In this document: in pieces, positions 51,401 to 60,026 of the stretch
Layout: every line of letters starts with the position of its first letter
Numbering within the stretch: the first letter of the stretch is position 1
DNA from: Nocardioides sp. Root140
Lineage (GTDB): Bacteria; Actinomycetota; Actinomycetes; Propionibacteriales; Nocardioidaceae
Direction: 5' to 3'
DNA: 64,000 nt
Assembly: GCF_001426745.1 (NCBI RefSeq)
Contig: NZ_LMFI01000010.1
Span: forward strand, 1,092,159 to 1,156,158
The notes under the pieces: generated by a model
What the model was told of the DNA's origin: nothing
Database searches by the model: none
Seen by the model: only the letters and a program-made list of their open reading frames with translations
Program-made: the position numbers and the translations under genes

Positions 51401-53100
51401 GCGTCGACACGACCACCCTCATCCCGCTGCCCGTCGTACTCCCCCTGCTCGGGGCCGGCCTCACCTTGATGCTCTCCCACCGGCCCCAGGCGCAGCGGTT
51501 GGTGACCATCTCGATCCTCACGAGCGTCGTCGCGATCGCCTCGATCCTCGTCGTGGAGGCCGACCGCAACGGCCCGCAGGTGCTGTGGATCGGCGGCTGG
51601 GCCTCCCCGCTCGGGATCGCGCTGGTCGCCGACCGGCTGTCGGCACTGATGCTGCTGGTCTCCGCGGTCGTCACCCTGCTGGTCCTGCTCTACTCCCTCG
51701 GCCAGCGGATGACCGACGACCAGAAGGAGGCGCCGGTCTCGATCTACCACCCGACGTTCCTGGTGCTGGTCGCCGGAGTCTCCAACGCGTTCCTCGCCGG
51801 TGACCTGTTCAACCTGTTCGTGTCCTTCGAGATGCTGCTCTTCGCGAGCTACGTGCTGCTGACCCTGGGCGGCACCGAGGCGCGCATCCGGGCCGGCACG
51901 ATCTACGTCGTGGTGAACATGCTCTCCTCGAGCCTGTTCCTGATCGCGCTCGCCGCGGTCTACGCCGCGACCGGCAGCCTCAACTTCGCCCAGCTGGCCG
52001 TGCGCCTGGACGAGGTTCCCGACGGCACCAGGCTGATGCTGCAGCTGCTGCTGCTCACCACCTTCGCGATCAAGGCGGCCATCTTCCCGCTGTCGTTCTG
52101 GCTCCCCGACAGCTACCCGACCGCCCCGGCACCGGTCACCGCGGTGTTCGCCGGATTGCTGACCAAGGTCGGCGTCTACGCGATCCTGCGCGTCCAGGTG
52201 CTGCTCTTCCCCGACTCGCCGCTCTCCGGGCTGCTGATGTGGGCCGCGCTGCTGACCATGGTCATCGGCATCCTCGGCGCCGTCGCCCAGTCCGACATCA
52301 AGCGCATGCTCTCCTTCACCCTGGTCAGTCACATCGGCTACATGGTCTTCGGGATCGGGCTCGCGACCCAGGCCGGCACCTCCGGGGCGATCTTCTACGT
52401 CGCCCACCACATCACCATCCAGACCGCGCTCTTCCTCGTCGTGGGCCTGATCGAGCACCGAGCCGGGAGCACCGGCCTGATGCGGATGGGCGGCCTGGCC
52501 CGGTTGTCACCGCTGCTGGCGGTCCTCTTCTTCGTCCCGGCGATGAACCTGGCCGGGATCCCGCCGATGTCGGGATTCATCGGCAAGGTCGGCCTGCTGC
52601 AGGCGGGCCTGGCCGTCGGGACTCCGCTCTCCTACGCCCTGGTCGCGGCGGGTGTGGTGACCAGCCTGTTGACCTTGTACGCCGTCGCGAAGACGTGGGG
52701 CCTGGCCTTCTGGCGCACGCCCGAGCAGGCGCACGAGATGATGCGCGCCCTGCCCGGTCTCGAGGACGACCTCGACGACAGCCACCACCAGCACGGCTTC
52801 GTGATCCACCGCCAGCACGTGCACGTCGGTGGCACCGCGTTCGGCACCCAGGAGCTCGCCGAGGCCCGCCGGGTGGTCGACGAGGACCAGCCCGACCGTG
52901 ACCTGCACCAGCGACTCGAGGACGGCTCGCTGCCGGCGCGTCTGCCGCTGGGCATGGTGCTGCCGACCGCGGCGCTGATCGCGTTCAGCCTGGCCCTGAC
53001 AGTCGTCGCCGGACCGCTCTACGGCTACACCGACCGTGCCGCGCACGACCTGCAGGAGCGTACGCCGTACATCTCGTCGGTGCTGGGGGACGACAGATGA
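51397..53100 (+). CDS. mrpD: Mrp antiporter subunit D with His-rich loop
   Basis: 567 residues, NuoM/NuoN-like proton channel. Core motifs: FNLFVSFEMLLFASYVLLTLGG with the conserved Glu, TTFAIKAAIFPLSFWLPDSYPTAPAPVTAVFAGLLTKVGVYAILR with the Lys/Pro loop. Between the last two helices an insertion (~residues 450-510) contains EDDLDDSHHQHG and His at 463, 464, 466, 471, 474 and 476, not found in the usual MrpD as far as I recall. ATG overlaps mrpC stop by 4 bp. Confidence 0.94.
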   Translation: MSVDTTTLIPLPVVLPLLGAGLTLMLSHRPQAQRLVTISILTSVVAIASILVVEADRNGPQVLWIGGWASPLGIALVADRLSALMLLVSAVVTLLVLLYSLGQRMTDDQKEAPVSIYHPTFLVLVAGVSNAFLAGDLFNLFVSFEMLLFASYVLLTLGGTEARIRAGTIYVVVNMLSSSLFLIALAAVYAATGSLNFAQLAVRLDEVPDGTRLMLQLLLLTTFAIKAAIFPLSFWLPDSYPTAPAPVTAVFAGLLTKVGVYAILRVQVLLFPDSPLSGLLMWAALLTMVIGILGAVAQSDIKRMLSFTLVSHIGYMVFGIGLATQAGTSGAIFYVAHHITIQTALFLVVGLIEHRAGSTGLMRMGGLARLSPLLAVLFFVPAMNLAGIPPMSGFIGKVGLLQAGLAVGTPLSYALVAAGVVTSLLTLYAVAKTWGLAFWRTPEQAHEMMRALPGLEDDLDDSHHQHGFVIHRQHVHVGGTAFGTQELAEARRVVDEDQPDRDLHQRLEDGSLPARLPLGMVLPTAALIAFSLALTVVAGPLYGYTDRAAHDLQERTPYISSVLGDDR

Positions 53101-53639
53101 GCCCGACCCGCATGCCCCGCCACCGCACCCTGCAGGTGCCGGTACTGCTGTGGCTGACCCTGGTCTGGCTGATGCTGTGGCGCGACTTCAGCCTCGGGAA
53201 TGCGGCATTCGGCTTCGTCGTCGCGCTCGCGGTCTGCCTCTTCTTCCCACTGCCCCCGTTGCGGATGCACCTGCGGGTGCGACCGCTCCCCCTGGCATGG
53301 CTGGTGCTCCGCTTCCTCTGGGACGTCGTCGTCTCCAGCCTGCTCGTGGCCAGGGCGACCCTCGGCCCGACGAAGAACCTGCGCAACGCCGTCGTCGAGG
53401 TGAACCTGAAGACGCCCTCCGACTTCGTGCTGACGGTGGTGGCCGAGATGATCTGCCTGATCCCGGGAAGCCTCGCGGTCGAGGCCCGGCGCTCGACCCA
53501 CACGCTCTTCTTCCACGCCTTCGACGTCCGCGACGAGGCGGGAGTCGAGGTCTTCCGGCAGCGGGTCCTCGCCCAGGAACGCCGTGTGGTCAAGGCGTTC
53601 GGGACCCGCATCGACCACCTCGAGGAGGCACCCGCATGA
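53097..53639 (+). CDS. mrpE: Mrp antiporter subunit E
   Basis: 180 residues. MnhE landmarks: VLLWLTLVWLMLWRDFSLGNAAFGFVVALAVCLFFP, FLWDVVVSSLLVARA, and EMICLIPGSLAVEARR. It has two or three membrane helices and a soluble tail. MrpE aids assembly and ion selectivity of the complex. ATG overlaps mrpD by 4 bp. Confidence 0.93.
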   Translation: MSPTRMPRHRTLQVPVLLWLTLVWLMLWRDFSLGNAAFGFVVALAVCLFFPLPPLRMHLRVRPLPLAWLVLRFLWDVVVSSLLVARATLGPTKNLRNAVVEVNLKTPSDFVLTVVAEMICLIPGSLAVEARRSTHTLFFHAFDVRDEAGVEVFRQRVLAQERRVVKAFGTRIDHLEEAPA

Positions 53640-53914
53640 CCGTCGTCCTCTACATCTGCGCCGGCATGCTCGGCCTGGCCTCCCTCCTGCTGCTGGCCCG
53701 CATGACGATGGGCCCGACGATGCTCGACCGGACCGTCGCCCTCGACGTGCTCACCGCGGTCGGCATCTGCGCCCTCGCGCTGGAGGCAGCCCTGAACCGC
53801 AACACCACGACACTGCCGATCCTGTTGGTGCTGACCCTGTTGGGCTTCGTCGGATCGGTGAGCATCGCCAGGTTCAGCCGTGGCAGTGACGACATCGATG
53901 CGGAGGATCCCTGA
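53636..53914 (+). CDS. mrpF: Mrp antiporter subunit F
   Basis: 92 residues, three membrane helices: LYICAGMLGLASLLLLARMTMGPTMLDRTVALDVLTA (conserved GPTxxDR) and TTLPILLVLTLLGFVGSVSIARF. It completes the MrpEFG module that supports ion transport. ATG overlaps mrpE by 4 bp. Confidence 0.93.
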   Translation: MTVVLYICAGMLGLASLLLLARMTMGPTMLDRTVALDVLTAVGICALALEAALNRNTTTLPILLVLTLLGFVGSVSIARFSRGSDDIDAEDP

Positions 53915-54282
53915 TGAGCTGGACCACCGTCGCCGACGTCATCGCCGCCGCCTGCATGCTGAGCGGCGCGACGCTCGCGCTGATCGCGGCCATCGGTGTG
54001 CTCCGCCTGCCCGATCTCCTGAGCCGGATGCACGCCGCCACCAAGCCGCAGGTGCTCGGGCTGCTGCTGGTGCTCACCGGCCTCGGCTTCCGGCTCCGTG
54101 ACCCCGAGGCGATCGGGATCCTCGTGCTGGTCGCGCTCTTCCAGCTGGTCACCTCACCGGTGGCCAACCACATGGTCGGTCGGGCCTCGTTCCGTGCCGG
54201 ACAGGTCGAGGTCGACCGTCTGATCGTCGACGAGCTCAGCGACTGCCTGCCCCATATGGACGAGCCCCGCGGCGCCCCCTGA
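53914..54282 (+). CDS. mrpG: Mrp antiporter subunit G
   Basis: 122 residues. MnhG/PhaG signature: AIGVLRLPDLLSRMHAATKPQVLGLLLVLTGLG and VALFQLVTSPVANHMVGRA. It starts on the A of the mrpF stop (TGATG). The 22-nt repeat array of locus C begins eight bases after its stop, and may end the operon's transcript. Confidence 0.93.
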   Translation: MSWTTVADVIAAACMLSGATLALIAAIGVLRLPDLLSRMHAATKPQVLGLLLVLTGLGFRLRDPEAIGILVLVALFQLVTSPVANHMVGRASFRAGQVEVDRLIVDELSDCLPHMDEPRGAP

Positions 54283-54289
54283 TCTGTCG

Positions 54290-54468
54290 CCAACCGCGTC
54301 CTCTTGATGCGCGAACACTGGGTTCTTGACGTCCGAACCGTGGGTTCTTGCGGTCTCGGGGATCAAGAATCCACGGCTCGCGCATCAACGATGCGGTGTT
54401 CGCGCATCAAGAATGCGGTGTTCGCGCATCAAGAATGCGGTGTTCGCGCATCAAGAATCCACGGCTCG
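54290..54468. repeat. 22-nt repeat array, locus C (3 direct + 5 inverted units)
   Basis: Direct units at 54290, 54312 and 54334; three spacer bases; inverted units at 54359, 54381, 54403, 54425 and 54447, all exactly 22 nt. The 54403 and 54425 units are identical to each other and use the variant CATCAAGAATGCGGTGTT; 54359 and 54447 keep AAGAATCCACGGCTCG. It lies between the converging mrpG and NHL genes; the last unit overlaps the 3' end of the latter. Confidence 0.88.
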
Positions 54469-56208
54469 CGCGCCAAGGGGGAGCACCAGGTCGGCCTCGC
54501 CGTCGGGCGTGATCCGGACCGGCACACCCCAGTCCTGCTGGTGCATGTGGCAGGCCGCACCCTCGCCACCGTCGGCGTCGCAGGACGCGGCACGCGCGGC
54601 CACGTGCAGGACCCCCTCACCCACCATGGAATCGAGCTCGAGGGTGCGCACGAGATCGGTGGTGCGTCCGTCGCCGCCACGGATCAGGGACGGCGGCGTC
54701 GCGGTCACGATCAGCTGACTGGACGGGCCGAACCTGTCGTCGACCTTCTGCCCGGGCGGCGGCGTGAACGGGACGCGCAGCTCGACCGTCGCGCCGATCT
54801 CGGTGACCGGCCGCTGGGTGCGGGCCTCGAAGCCCGTGTCGGCGCCGGTCGACTCCAGTGACACCTCGACGACGCGGTGCGCGGCCGACTCGACGACGTA
54901 CGCCGTGCCTCCGTCGACCAGCAGGCCCGACGGCTCGCCGAGCCCGGTGGCGATCGTGGTCAACTGACCCGTGGCCGGGTCGAAACGGCGCAGCGCGCCG
55001 TTGTAGGTGTCGCAGACGCCGATCGTGCCGTCGGGGAGTACGGCGACGCCCAGTGGGTGCTGGAGTCGTGCGTCGTCGCGCCCGCCGTCCTTGAAGCCGA
55101 AGTCGAAGAGGCCGTGGCCGATGGCGGTGTGCACCTCCCCCGCGTCGACGTACCGCAGTGACGAGGTCTCGGCGTCCGCGAGCCAGAGCCGCTCGCCGTC
55201 GGCCGCCAGTCCGCTGGTCTGCGCGAACCAGGCATCCTCGAGTGGTCCGTCGAGCAGGCCTTCGTTCGTCGTACCTGCGGCGACCGCGACGTCACCGGTG
55301 CGCGGGTCGAAGGTCCAGAGCTGGTGGATGCCGGCCATCGCCATCCAGACGTTGCCCTGCCACCAGGCGACGTCCCACGGGCTGGAGAGCCGCTCGACGC
55401 CGTCGCCCTGCATGGCCTGGGTGCCGTCGCCGGCCAGCGTGCGGACCTCGCCGGTGGCAAGGGTGAGGCCGGCCAGCCGGTGGTTCACGGTGTCGGCGAC
55501 CACCACGTCGTAGCCGACCTCGGCGGCCACGTCGTCGGGCAGGAGGCACAGCCCGTTGGGCTCGCGGAAGCCGTCGAAGCGGCGTACGACGACCTCGCCG
55601 TCGAGCTCGACGACCTGGTGGTGGCCCGCGTCCGCGACGAGGAGGTGGCCGTCGGGCAGCGCGATCGCCCTGGCCGGGAAGCGGAGGTCGGTCTGCTCCG
55701 GCTCCGGCGGGACGTACGGCGAGTCGCCCGGCTGCAACGTGCCCTTCGCACCGTGCGTCTCGACGAGCTCACGGACCATCGCGGAGATCGCATGGGCATG
55801 GCCCTCGCCGGCGTACTGTGCGACGACGTAGCCCTCGGGGTCGATGAGCACGAGCGTCGGCCAGGCCCGCGCGGTGTAGGCCTGCCAGGTGACCAGCTCG
55901 GGGTCGTCGAGCACCGGGTGCGCCACGGCGTACCGCTCGACCGCGGCAGCGAGGGCGTCGGGATCTGCCTCGTGCACGAACTTCGGCGAGTGCACCCCGA
56001 TGATCACCAGCTCGTCGGCGAACTCCTCCTCGACCTCGCGCAGCTCGTCGAGGACATGCAGGCAGTTGATGCAGCAGAAGGTCCAGAAGTCGAGCAGGAC
56101 GATGCGGCCGCGCAGGTCGCGCAGGGTCAGCGGACCGTCGGTGTTCAACCAGCCGCGGCCCCGGAGCTCGGGGGCGCGGACGCACGGACGGCTTCCCATG
56201 CCGCCCAT
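54451..56208 (-). CDS. Thioredoxin-like protein with NHL beta-propeller
   Basis: 585 residues. An N-terminal TlpA/AhpC-like thioredoxin domain (LRGRIVLLDFWTFCCINCLHVLDELREVEEEF) holds CCINC in place of CxxC. An NHL-type six-bladed propeller (~residues 170-480) follows, with blades such as DGHLLVADAGHHQVVEL and VADTVNHRLAGL, then a C-terminal beta domain. This is the NHLRC2-like family; its substrate is unknown. Two ATGs (56208, 56199) are possible. The last codons, encoding RAVDS and the stop, come from repeat unit 54447-54468. Confidence 0.88.
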   Translation of the reverse strand: MGGMGSRPCVRAPELRGRGWLNTDGPLTLRDLRGRIVLLDFWTFCCINCLHVLDELREVEEEFADELVIIGVHSPKFVHEADPDALAAAVERYAVAHPVLDDPELVTWQAYTARAWPTLVLIDPEGYVVAQYAGEGHAHAISAMVRELVETHGAKGTLQPGDSPYVPPEPEQTDLRFPARAIALPDGHLLVADAGHHQVVELDGEVVVRRFDGFREPNGLCLLPDDVAAEVGYDVVVADTVNHRLAGLTLATGEVRTLAGDGTQAMQGDGVERLSSPWDVAWWQGNVWMAMAGIHQLWTFDPRTGDVAVAAGTTNEGLLDGPLEDAWFAQTSGLAADGERLWLADAETSSLRYVDAGEVHTAIGHGLFDFGFKDGGRDDARLQHPLGVAVLPDGTIGVCDTYNGALRRFDPATGQLTTIATGLGEPSGLLVDGGTAYVVESAAHRVVEVSLESTGADTGFEARTQRPVTEIGATVELRVPFTPPPGQKVDDRFGPSSQLIVTATPPSLIRGGDGRTTDLVRTLELDSMVGEGVLHVAARAASCDADGGEGAACHMHQQDWGVPVRITPDGEADLVLPLGARAVDS

Positions 56209-56265
56209 TGTGACAAGCGGCTCAGAGGCCGGACGCCGTCGGGTGCCGCCGATAGGCTCGGCCCC

Positions 56266-57072
56266 ATGACTGACGAGCAGCGACTTGCCGGATACGTCGA
56301 GGCCTGGTGGCAGGCGATCGGCGACTTCACCACCCTGTTGGAGGAACTCGACGAGGTCGACTGGAAGCAGGCGACCGACCTGCCCGGCTGGAACGTCCAG
56401 GACGTCGCCGCGCACACCGCCCACCTCGAGGCGATCCTGGCCGGTGCCCCCGAGGAGACCATCGACATCGGCGAGCCCGAGCACGTCACCGGGCTGATGG
56501 GGCTCTACACCGAGCAGGGCGTCGTGGCCCGGCGCGACCGCACGCCCGACGCGCTGATCGACGAGATCCGCCAGTCCACGACGAAACGCCGCACCGAGCT
56601 GCTCGCGGACCCGCCGACCGACGGCAAGGCCAAGCCGTCACTGGTCTTCGGCGGCGTCCCGTGGGACTGGAACACCCTGTTGCGCAACCGGCCACTAGAC
56701 GTGTGGATGCACGAGCAGGACGTCCGCCGGGCCACCGGTCGCCCCGGCGACATGGACACCTCACCAGCGCGTCACACCACCGACTACATGCTCGAGGCGC
56801 TGCCGATCATCGTCGGCAAGCGGGTGGCCCCGGCGACCGGCACGACGGTCGTGATCGACGTGGTCGGCAGCGAGGAGAAGGCCGTGTCCGTCGGTGACGA
56901 CGGTCGGGCCTCCGTGGTCGACGTGCCGTGGAACCCGACGTCCCGGATCACCATGGGCCGCGAGGCGTTCATCGTGATGGCTGGCGGTCGTCGTACTCCC
57001 GAGGGCATCGAGCTGCACGGCGACGCCGCCCTCGGCCAGGCCGTGGTCGACGCGTTCCGGACCACGCCGTGA
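56266..57072 (+). CDS. Mycothiol-dependent maleylpyruvate isomerase-type protein (MDMPI domain)
   Basis: 268 residues. The N-terminal DinB-like four-helix domain has WKQATDLPGWNVQDVAAHTAHLEAIL, whose His residues are metal ligands; the C-terminal part resembles the SCP-2-like tail of MDMPI proteins (SRITMGREAFIVMAGGRRTPEGIELHGDAALGQAVVDAF). Related enzymes use mycothiol, the actinobacterial thiol, for isomerisation or transfer; the actual reaction is unknown. GTGA overlap with the SDR gene suggests a two-gene operon. Confidence 0.83.
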   Translation: MTDEQRLAGYVEAWWQAIGDFTTLLEELDEVDWKQATDLPGWNVQDVAAHTAHLEAILAGAPEETIDIGEPEHVTGLMGLYTEQGVVARRDRTPDALIDEIRQSTTKRRTELLADPPTDGKAKPSLVFGGVPWDWNTLLRNRPLDVWMHEQDVRRATGRPGDMDTSPARHTTDYMLEALPIIVGKRVAPATGTTVVIDVVGSEEKAVSVGDDGRASVVDVPWNPTSRITMGREAFIVMAGGRRTPEGIELHGDAALGQAVVDAFRTTP

Positions 57073-57992
57073 GCTGGGACCTGTCGCAGATGCCCGGCCA
57101 GGCAGGCCGCACGATCCTGGTCACCGGTGTCACCAGTGGGCTCGGCACCCACACCGCCCGCGAGCTCGCCCGACGCGGCGCCCGCGTGGTCCTGGCCGCC
57201 CGGTCCGCCGACAAGCTGGCTGCCACGCGTGCCGCGCTGCTCGAGGAACTGCCCGAGGCCGCGTTCGAGGAGCTGGTCGTCGACCTCTCGTCACTGGAGT
57301 CCGTACGCCGGGCCGCCGCCGAGGCCGAGCGGTTCGGTGCACTCGACGTGCTCGTGCACAACGCCGGCGTGATGGCCACGCCCGAGCGCCGTACCGTCGA
57401 CGGCCTCGACCTGCAGATGGGCACCAACCACTTCGGCCCGTTCCTGATGACCGGCCTGCTGCTGCCCCAGCTGATCGCCTCGGGCGACGGTCGCGTGGTC
57501 AGCGTGGCCTCCAACGCGCACCACCTGACCAAGGTGGCGCCGTTGTGGGACCCGCGCGAGCCGCAGGGCAGGTACAAGCGCTGGGTGGTCTACTCGCAGT
57601 CGAAGCTGGCGAACCTGCTCTTCACCTACGAGTTCGACCGTCGGGCCCGGGCAGCCGGCATCCCGGTGCGGGGCCTGGCCGCGCACCCCGGGTACGCCGC
57701 GACCCACCTGTTGTCCTACGGCCAGACGCTGAAGGGATCCGGCGGGTTGACCAGCATCCTGGACGCCGCGATGAAGGCCGGTGCCCAGTCCGCGGAGATG
57801 GGTGCCCTGCCCACGCTGATGGCGACCACCGACGACCTTCCCGGCGGCACCTACTGCGGACCCGGCGGCCTGCGCCAGATGCGTGGCCTGCCGCGGGTCG
57901 TCGGCTCCAACCGGCTCTCCCGCGACGAGGAGAACCAGCGCCGCCTCTGGGAGATCTCGGAGAAGACCGTGGGCCTCACCTACCCCTTCTAG
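57069..57992 (+). CDS. Short-chain dehydrogenase/reductase
   Basis: 307 residues. NAD(P) motif TGVTSGLG near residue 19 and AARS after the second strand favour NADPH; NAGVMATP near 97; catalytic Ser in VSVASNAHH and YSQSK. The class is retinol-dehydrogenase-like (GTNHFGPFLMTGLLLP). GTG start overlaps the MDMPI gene by 4 bp. It ends at 57992, before a palindrome-rich region shared with the convergent PaaN-like gene. Confidence 0.9.
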   Translation: MSWDLSQMPGQAGRTILVTGVTSGLGTHTARELARRGARVVLAARSADKLAATRAALLEELPEAAFEELVVDLSSLESVRRAAAEAERFGALDVLVHNAGVMATPERRTVDGLDLQMGTNHFGPFLMTGLLLPQLIASGDGRVVSVASNAHHLTKVAPLWDPREPQGRYKRWVVYSQSKLANLLFTYEFDRRARAAGIPVRGLAAHPGYAATHLLSYGQTLKGSGGLTSILDAAMKAGAQSAEMGALPTLMATTDDLPGGTYCGPGGLRQMRGLPRVVGSNRLSRDEENQRRLWEISEKTVGLTYPF

Positions 57993-57999
57993 ATAGTGC

Positions 58000-58074
58000 G
58001 GCCCAATTGGGTCAATGCCCCGCCTACTCGGTCCGATCGGACCTAGTGTGCGGCCTACTCGGTCCGATCGGGCC
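58000..58074. repeat. Three 14-bp palindromes with 30-31 bp spacing
   Basis: GGCCCAATTGGGTC (58000-58013, one mismatched pair at the ends), GGTCCGATCGGACC (58030-58043, perfect) and GGTCCGATCGGGCC (58061-58074, one mismatch). The last two share the upstream GCCTACTC. They sit between converging genes. Confidence 0.65.
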
Positions 58075-58167
58075 GGAGCGCCGAGTGCTCGCCAAGGTGC
58101 CCGATGCCTCGGGCCGCCTCGCGCTCCGGGGCGGCCCTCGGTGGTCGCGGCCGTCGCGAACAGGCGC

Positions 58168-58224
58168 CGAGAGACGCAGTTTGGCTCTGACGGAGCCGTG
58201 TACGGGTCCAAACTGCATCTCTCG
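58168..58224. terminator. Large hairpin between converging SDR and PaaN-like genes
   Basis: Arms CGAGAGACGCAGTTTGG (58168-58184) and CCAAACTGCATCTCTCG (58208-58224) pair at 16 of 17 positions. The 23-nt loop can form GGCTC/GAGCC (58183-58187 with 58193-58197), a competing hairpin. It may terminate both genes; the switch-like alternatives are notable. Confidence 0.55.
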
Positions 58225-58282
58225 CGGTGGGCGCCGCCGGAGGTGCGTCGCCCCGGAGGCTCGTCCCAAATTCAGCAGCCTC

Positions 58283-59959
58283 CTAGACGTGGCGGCGGGA
58301 CTGCACGATCCGGAAGCGCGAGGCGACGTACGCCCCATCGGTGTAGGACGCGTTCGCGGCCGGGTTGGCGCCGGTGCCGTGGAAGTCGGAGAACGCGGCC
58401 GACTGGTTGACGAAGACACCGCCGAGCAGGTTCTCGCTCAGCGCCACTCCGGCATCCAGAGCGGCGTCGCGCATCGACGCGATGACGGCGTCGTCGGTCG
58501 AGTAGACCGCCGCGGTCATTGCGCCGTGGCGCTGCACCGTGTCGCGGAACAGGTCGATCGACTGGGCGGTGTCGGCGGTCGAGATCAGGTAGGCGACCGG
58601 CCCGAAGCACTCGCTCTCGTAGACGTCGGAGTCGTCGGCGCTCAACCCGACCAGCGTGGGCGTGCGCACCGTCGCGTCGGCGTACGCCGGGTGGGTGACC
58701 TCGCGGGACGCGACCAGCACGTCACCACGCTCACCGGAGCCCGCGCCGGCCAGGCGCTCGAGCACGCCGGGGTTGACCACGCCACCGAGCAGCTCGACCG
58801 CGCGCGCGTCGTCGCCGAGCAGCTTGCCGAGGGCAGCCTCGATGCCGGCGGACACCTCGGCCGGACTCTTGGTGCCCTCGTCGGTCGCGATGCCGGCCGA
58901 GGGCAGGTAGATGTTCTGCGGGGCGGTGCACATCTGGCCGGAGTAGAGGGCGAACGAGAACGCCAGGTTCGCGCACATCGCGCCGAAGCTCGACGTCGAG
59001 TCGACCACGATCGTGTTGACGCCGGCCTTCTCGGTGAAGACCGTGGCCTGGCGGGCGTTGAGCTCGAGCCAGTCGCCGAACGCGTTGCCGCCGGTGAAGT
59101 CGATGAGCCTCACCGCGTGGTGCAGGGCGAGGTTGGAGGCGAGCTTGTCGGCCGGGTCCTCGGCGGCGAGGGTGACGAGATTGGCGTCGAAGCCGGCCTC
59201 GGCGAGCACCTCCCGGCAGACCTGCACGGTGATCGCCAGCGGCAGCACGGCCTGCGGGTGCGGCTTGACCACGACCGGGTTGCCCGTGACCAGCGACGCG
59301 AAGAGCCCGGGCCAGGAGTTCCACGTCGGGAAGGTGTTGCAGCCGATCACCAGTGCCACGCCGCGGGGCACAACGGTGAAGGTCTTCTCCATACGCAGCG
59401 GCTCGCCGCGACCGGGCTTCTCCCACAGCGCCGTCGCCGGGGTGCGGGTCATCTCGGCGTGCGCGTAGGCGATCGCCTCGAGGGCACGGTCGAGGGCGTG
59501 TGCGCCACCGGCCTGGAAGGCCATCACGAATGCCTGGCCGCTGGTGTGCTGCACCGCGTTGGCCAGCTCGAAGACGCGCGCGTGCAGCCGGTCGAGGATC
59601 TCGAGGCAGACGCCGGTGCGGGCGTCGGGGCCGGCGTCGCGCCAGGCCTTCATGCCTGCCGCAGCCGAGGCGAGCAGTGCCTCGACGTCGTGGGCGCGCG
59701 GGTAGCTCACCCCCAGGTCGAAGCCGTACGGCGACCGCTCGGTCGCCACCGTTCCCTCCGCACCGGGTGTGGTCAGCGGGAAGTCCGTGCCGAGCCACGC
59801 GTCGAAGGCGGCCTTGCCCTCGGCGGCGGCGTTCTCGCCGTAGACCTTGGGCGAGGGCGACTCGTTGAACGCGGAGTAGTAGCCCCGGCTCACGCATGCC
59901 GCCTTGGCCTGGTCGAGGCGCTCGGAGTGGCGGGCGAAGAACTCAGTCTGTGACACCAT
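58283..59959 (-). CDS. paaN: PaaN-like aldehyde dehydrogenase (phenylacetate degradation)
   Basis: 558 residues, single ALDH-type protein without the hydratase domain of fused PaaZ. Motifs: VIGCNTFPTWNSWPGLFASLVTGNPVVVKPHPQAVLP, IDFTGGNAFGDWLE, FALYSGQMCTAPQNIYLP with catalytic Cys, and ESECFGPVAYLIST. PaaN oxidises the ring-opened aldehyde of oxepin-CoA in phenylacetate catabolism. No other paa genes are in view, so another aromatic or aliphatic aldehyde is possible. GGCGGG precedes ATG 59959. Confidence 0.85.
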   Translation of the reverse strand: MVSQTEFFARHSERLDQAKAACVSRGYYSAFNESPSPKVYGENAAAEGKAAFDAWLGTDFPLTTPGAEGTVATERSPYGFDLGVSYPRAHDVEALLASAAAGMKAWRDAGPDARTGVCLEILDRLHARVFELANAVQHTSGQAFVMAFQAGGAHALDRALEAIAYAHAEMTRTPATALWEKPGRGEPLRMEKTFTVVPRGVALVIGCNTFPTWNSWPGLFASLVTGNPVVVKPHPQAVLPLAITVQVCREVLAEAGFDANLVTLAAEDPADKLASNLALHHAVRLIDFTGGNAFGDWLELNARQATVFTEKAGVNTIVVDSTSSFGAMCANLAFSFALYSGQMCTAPQNIYLPSAGIATDEGTKSPAEVSAGIEAALGKLLGDDARAVELLGGVVNPGVLERLAGAGSGERGDVLVASREVTHPAYADATVRTPTLVGLSADDSDVYESECFGPVAYLISTADTAQSIDLFRDTVQRHGAMTAAVYSTDDAVIASMRDAALDAGVALSENLLGGVFVNQSAAFSDFHGTGANPAANASYTDGAYVASRFRIVQSRRHV

Positions 59960-60001
59960 CCCGCCACTGTGGCACACGAGTGTAAGACCGCCAACTCAGG
60001 C

Positions 60002-60014
60002 ACTGGTGGCCAGT
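60002..60014. promoter_or_regulatory. Palindrome before the GNAT gene
   Basis: ACTGG-tgg-CCAGT, perfect 5-bp arms, 12 bp before ATG 60027 in the 67-bp divergent region between the PaaN-like and GNAT genes. Operator role is a guess. Confidence 0.35.
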
Positions 60015-60026
60015 AGCCTGCCGCCC

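Noticed and set aside
38739..54468. CRISPR array at the 22-nt repeat loci
   Set aside because: Units abut with no unique spacers, no cas genes are near, and units occur in both orientations.
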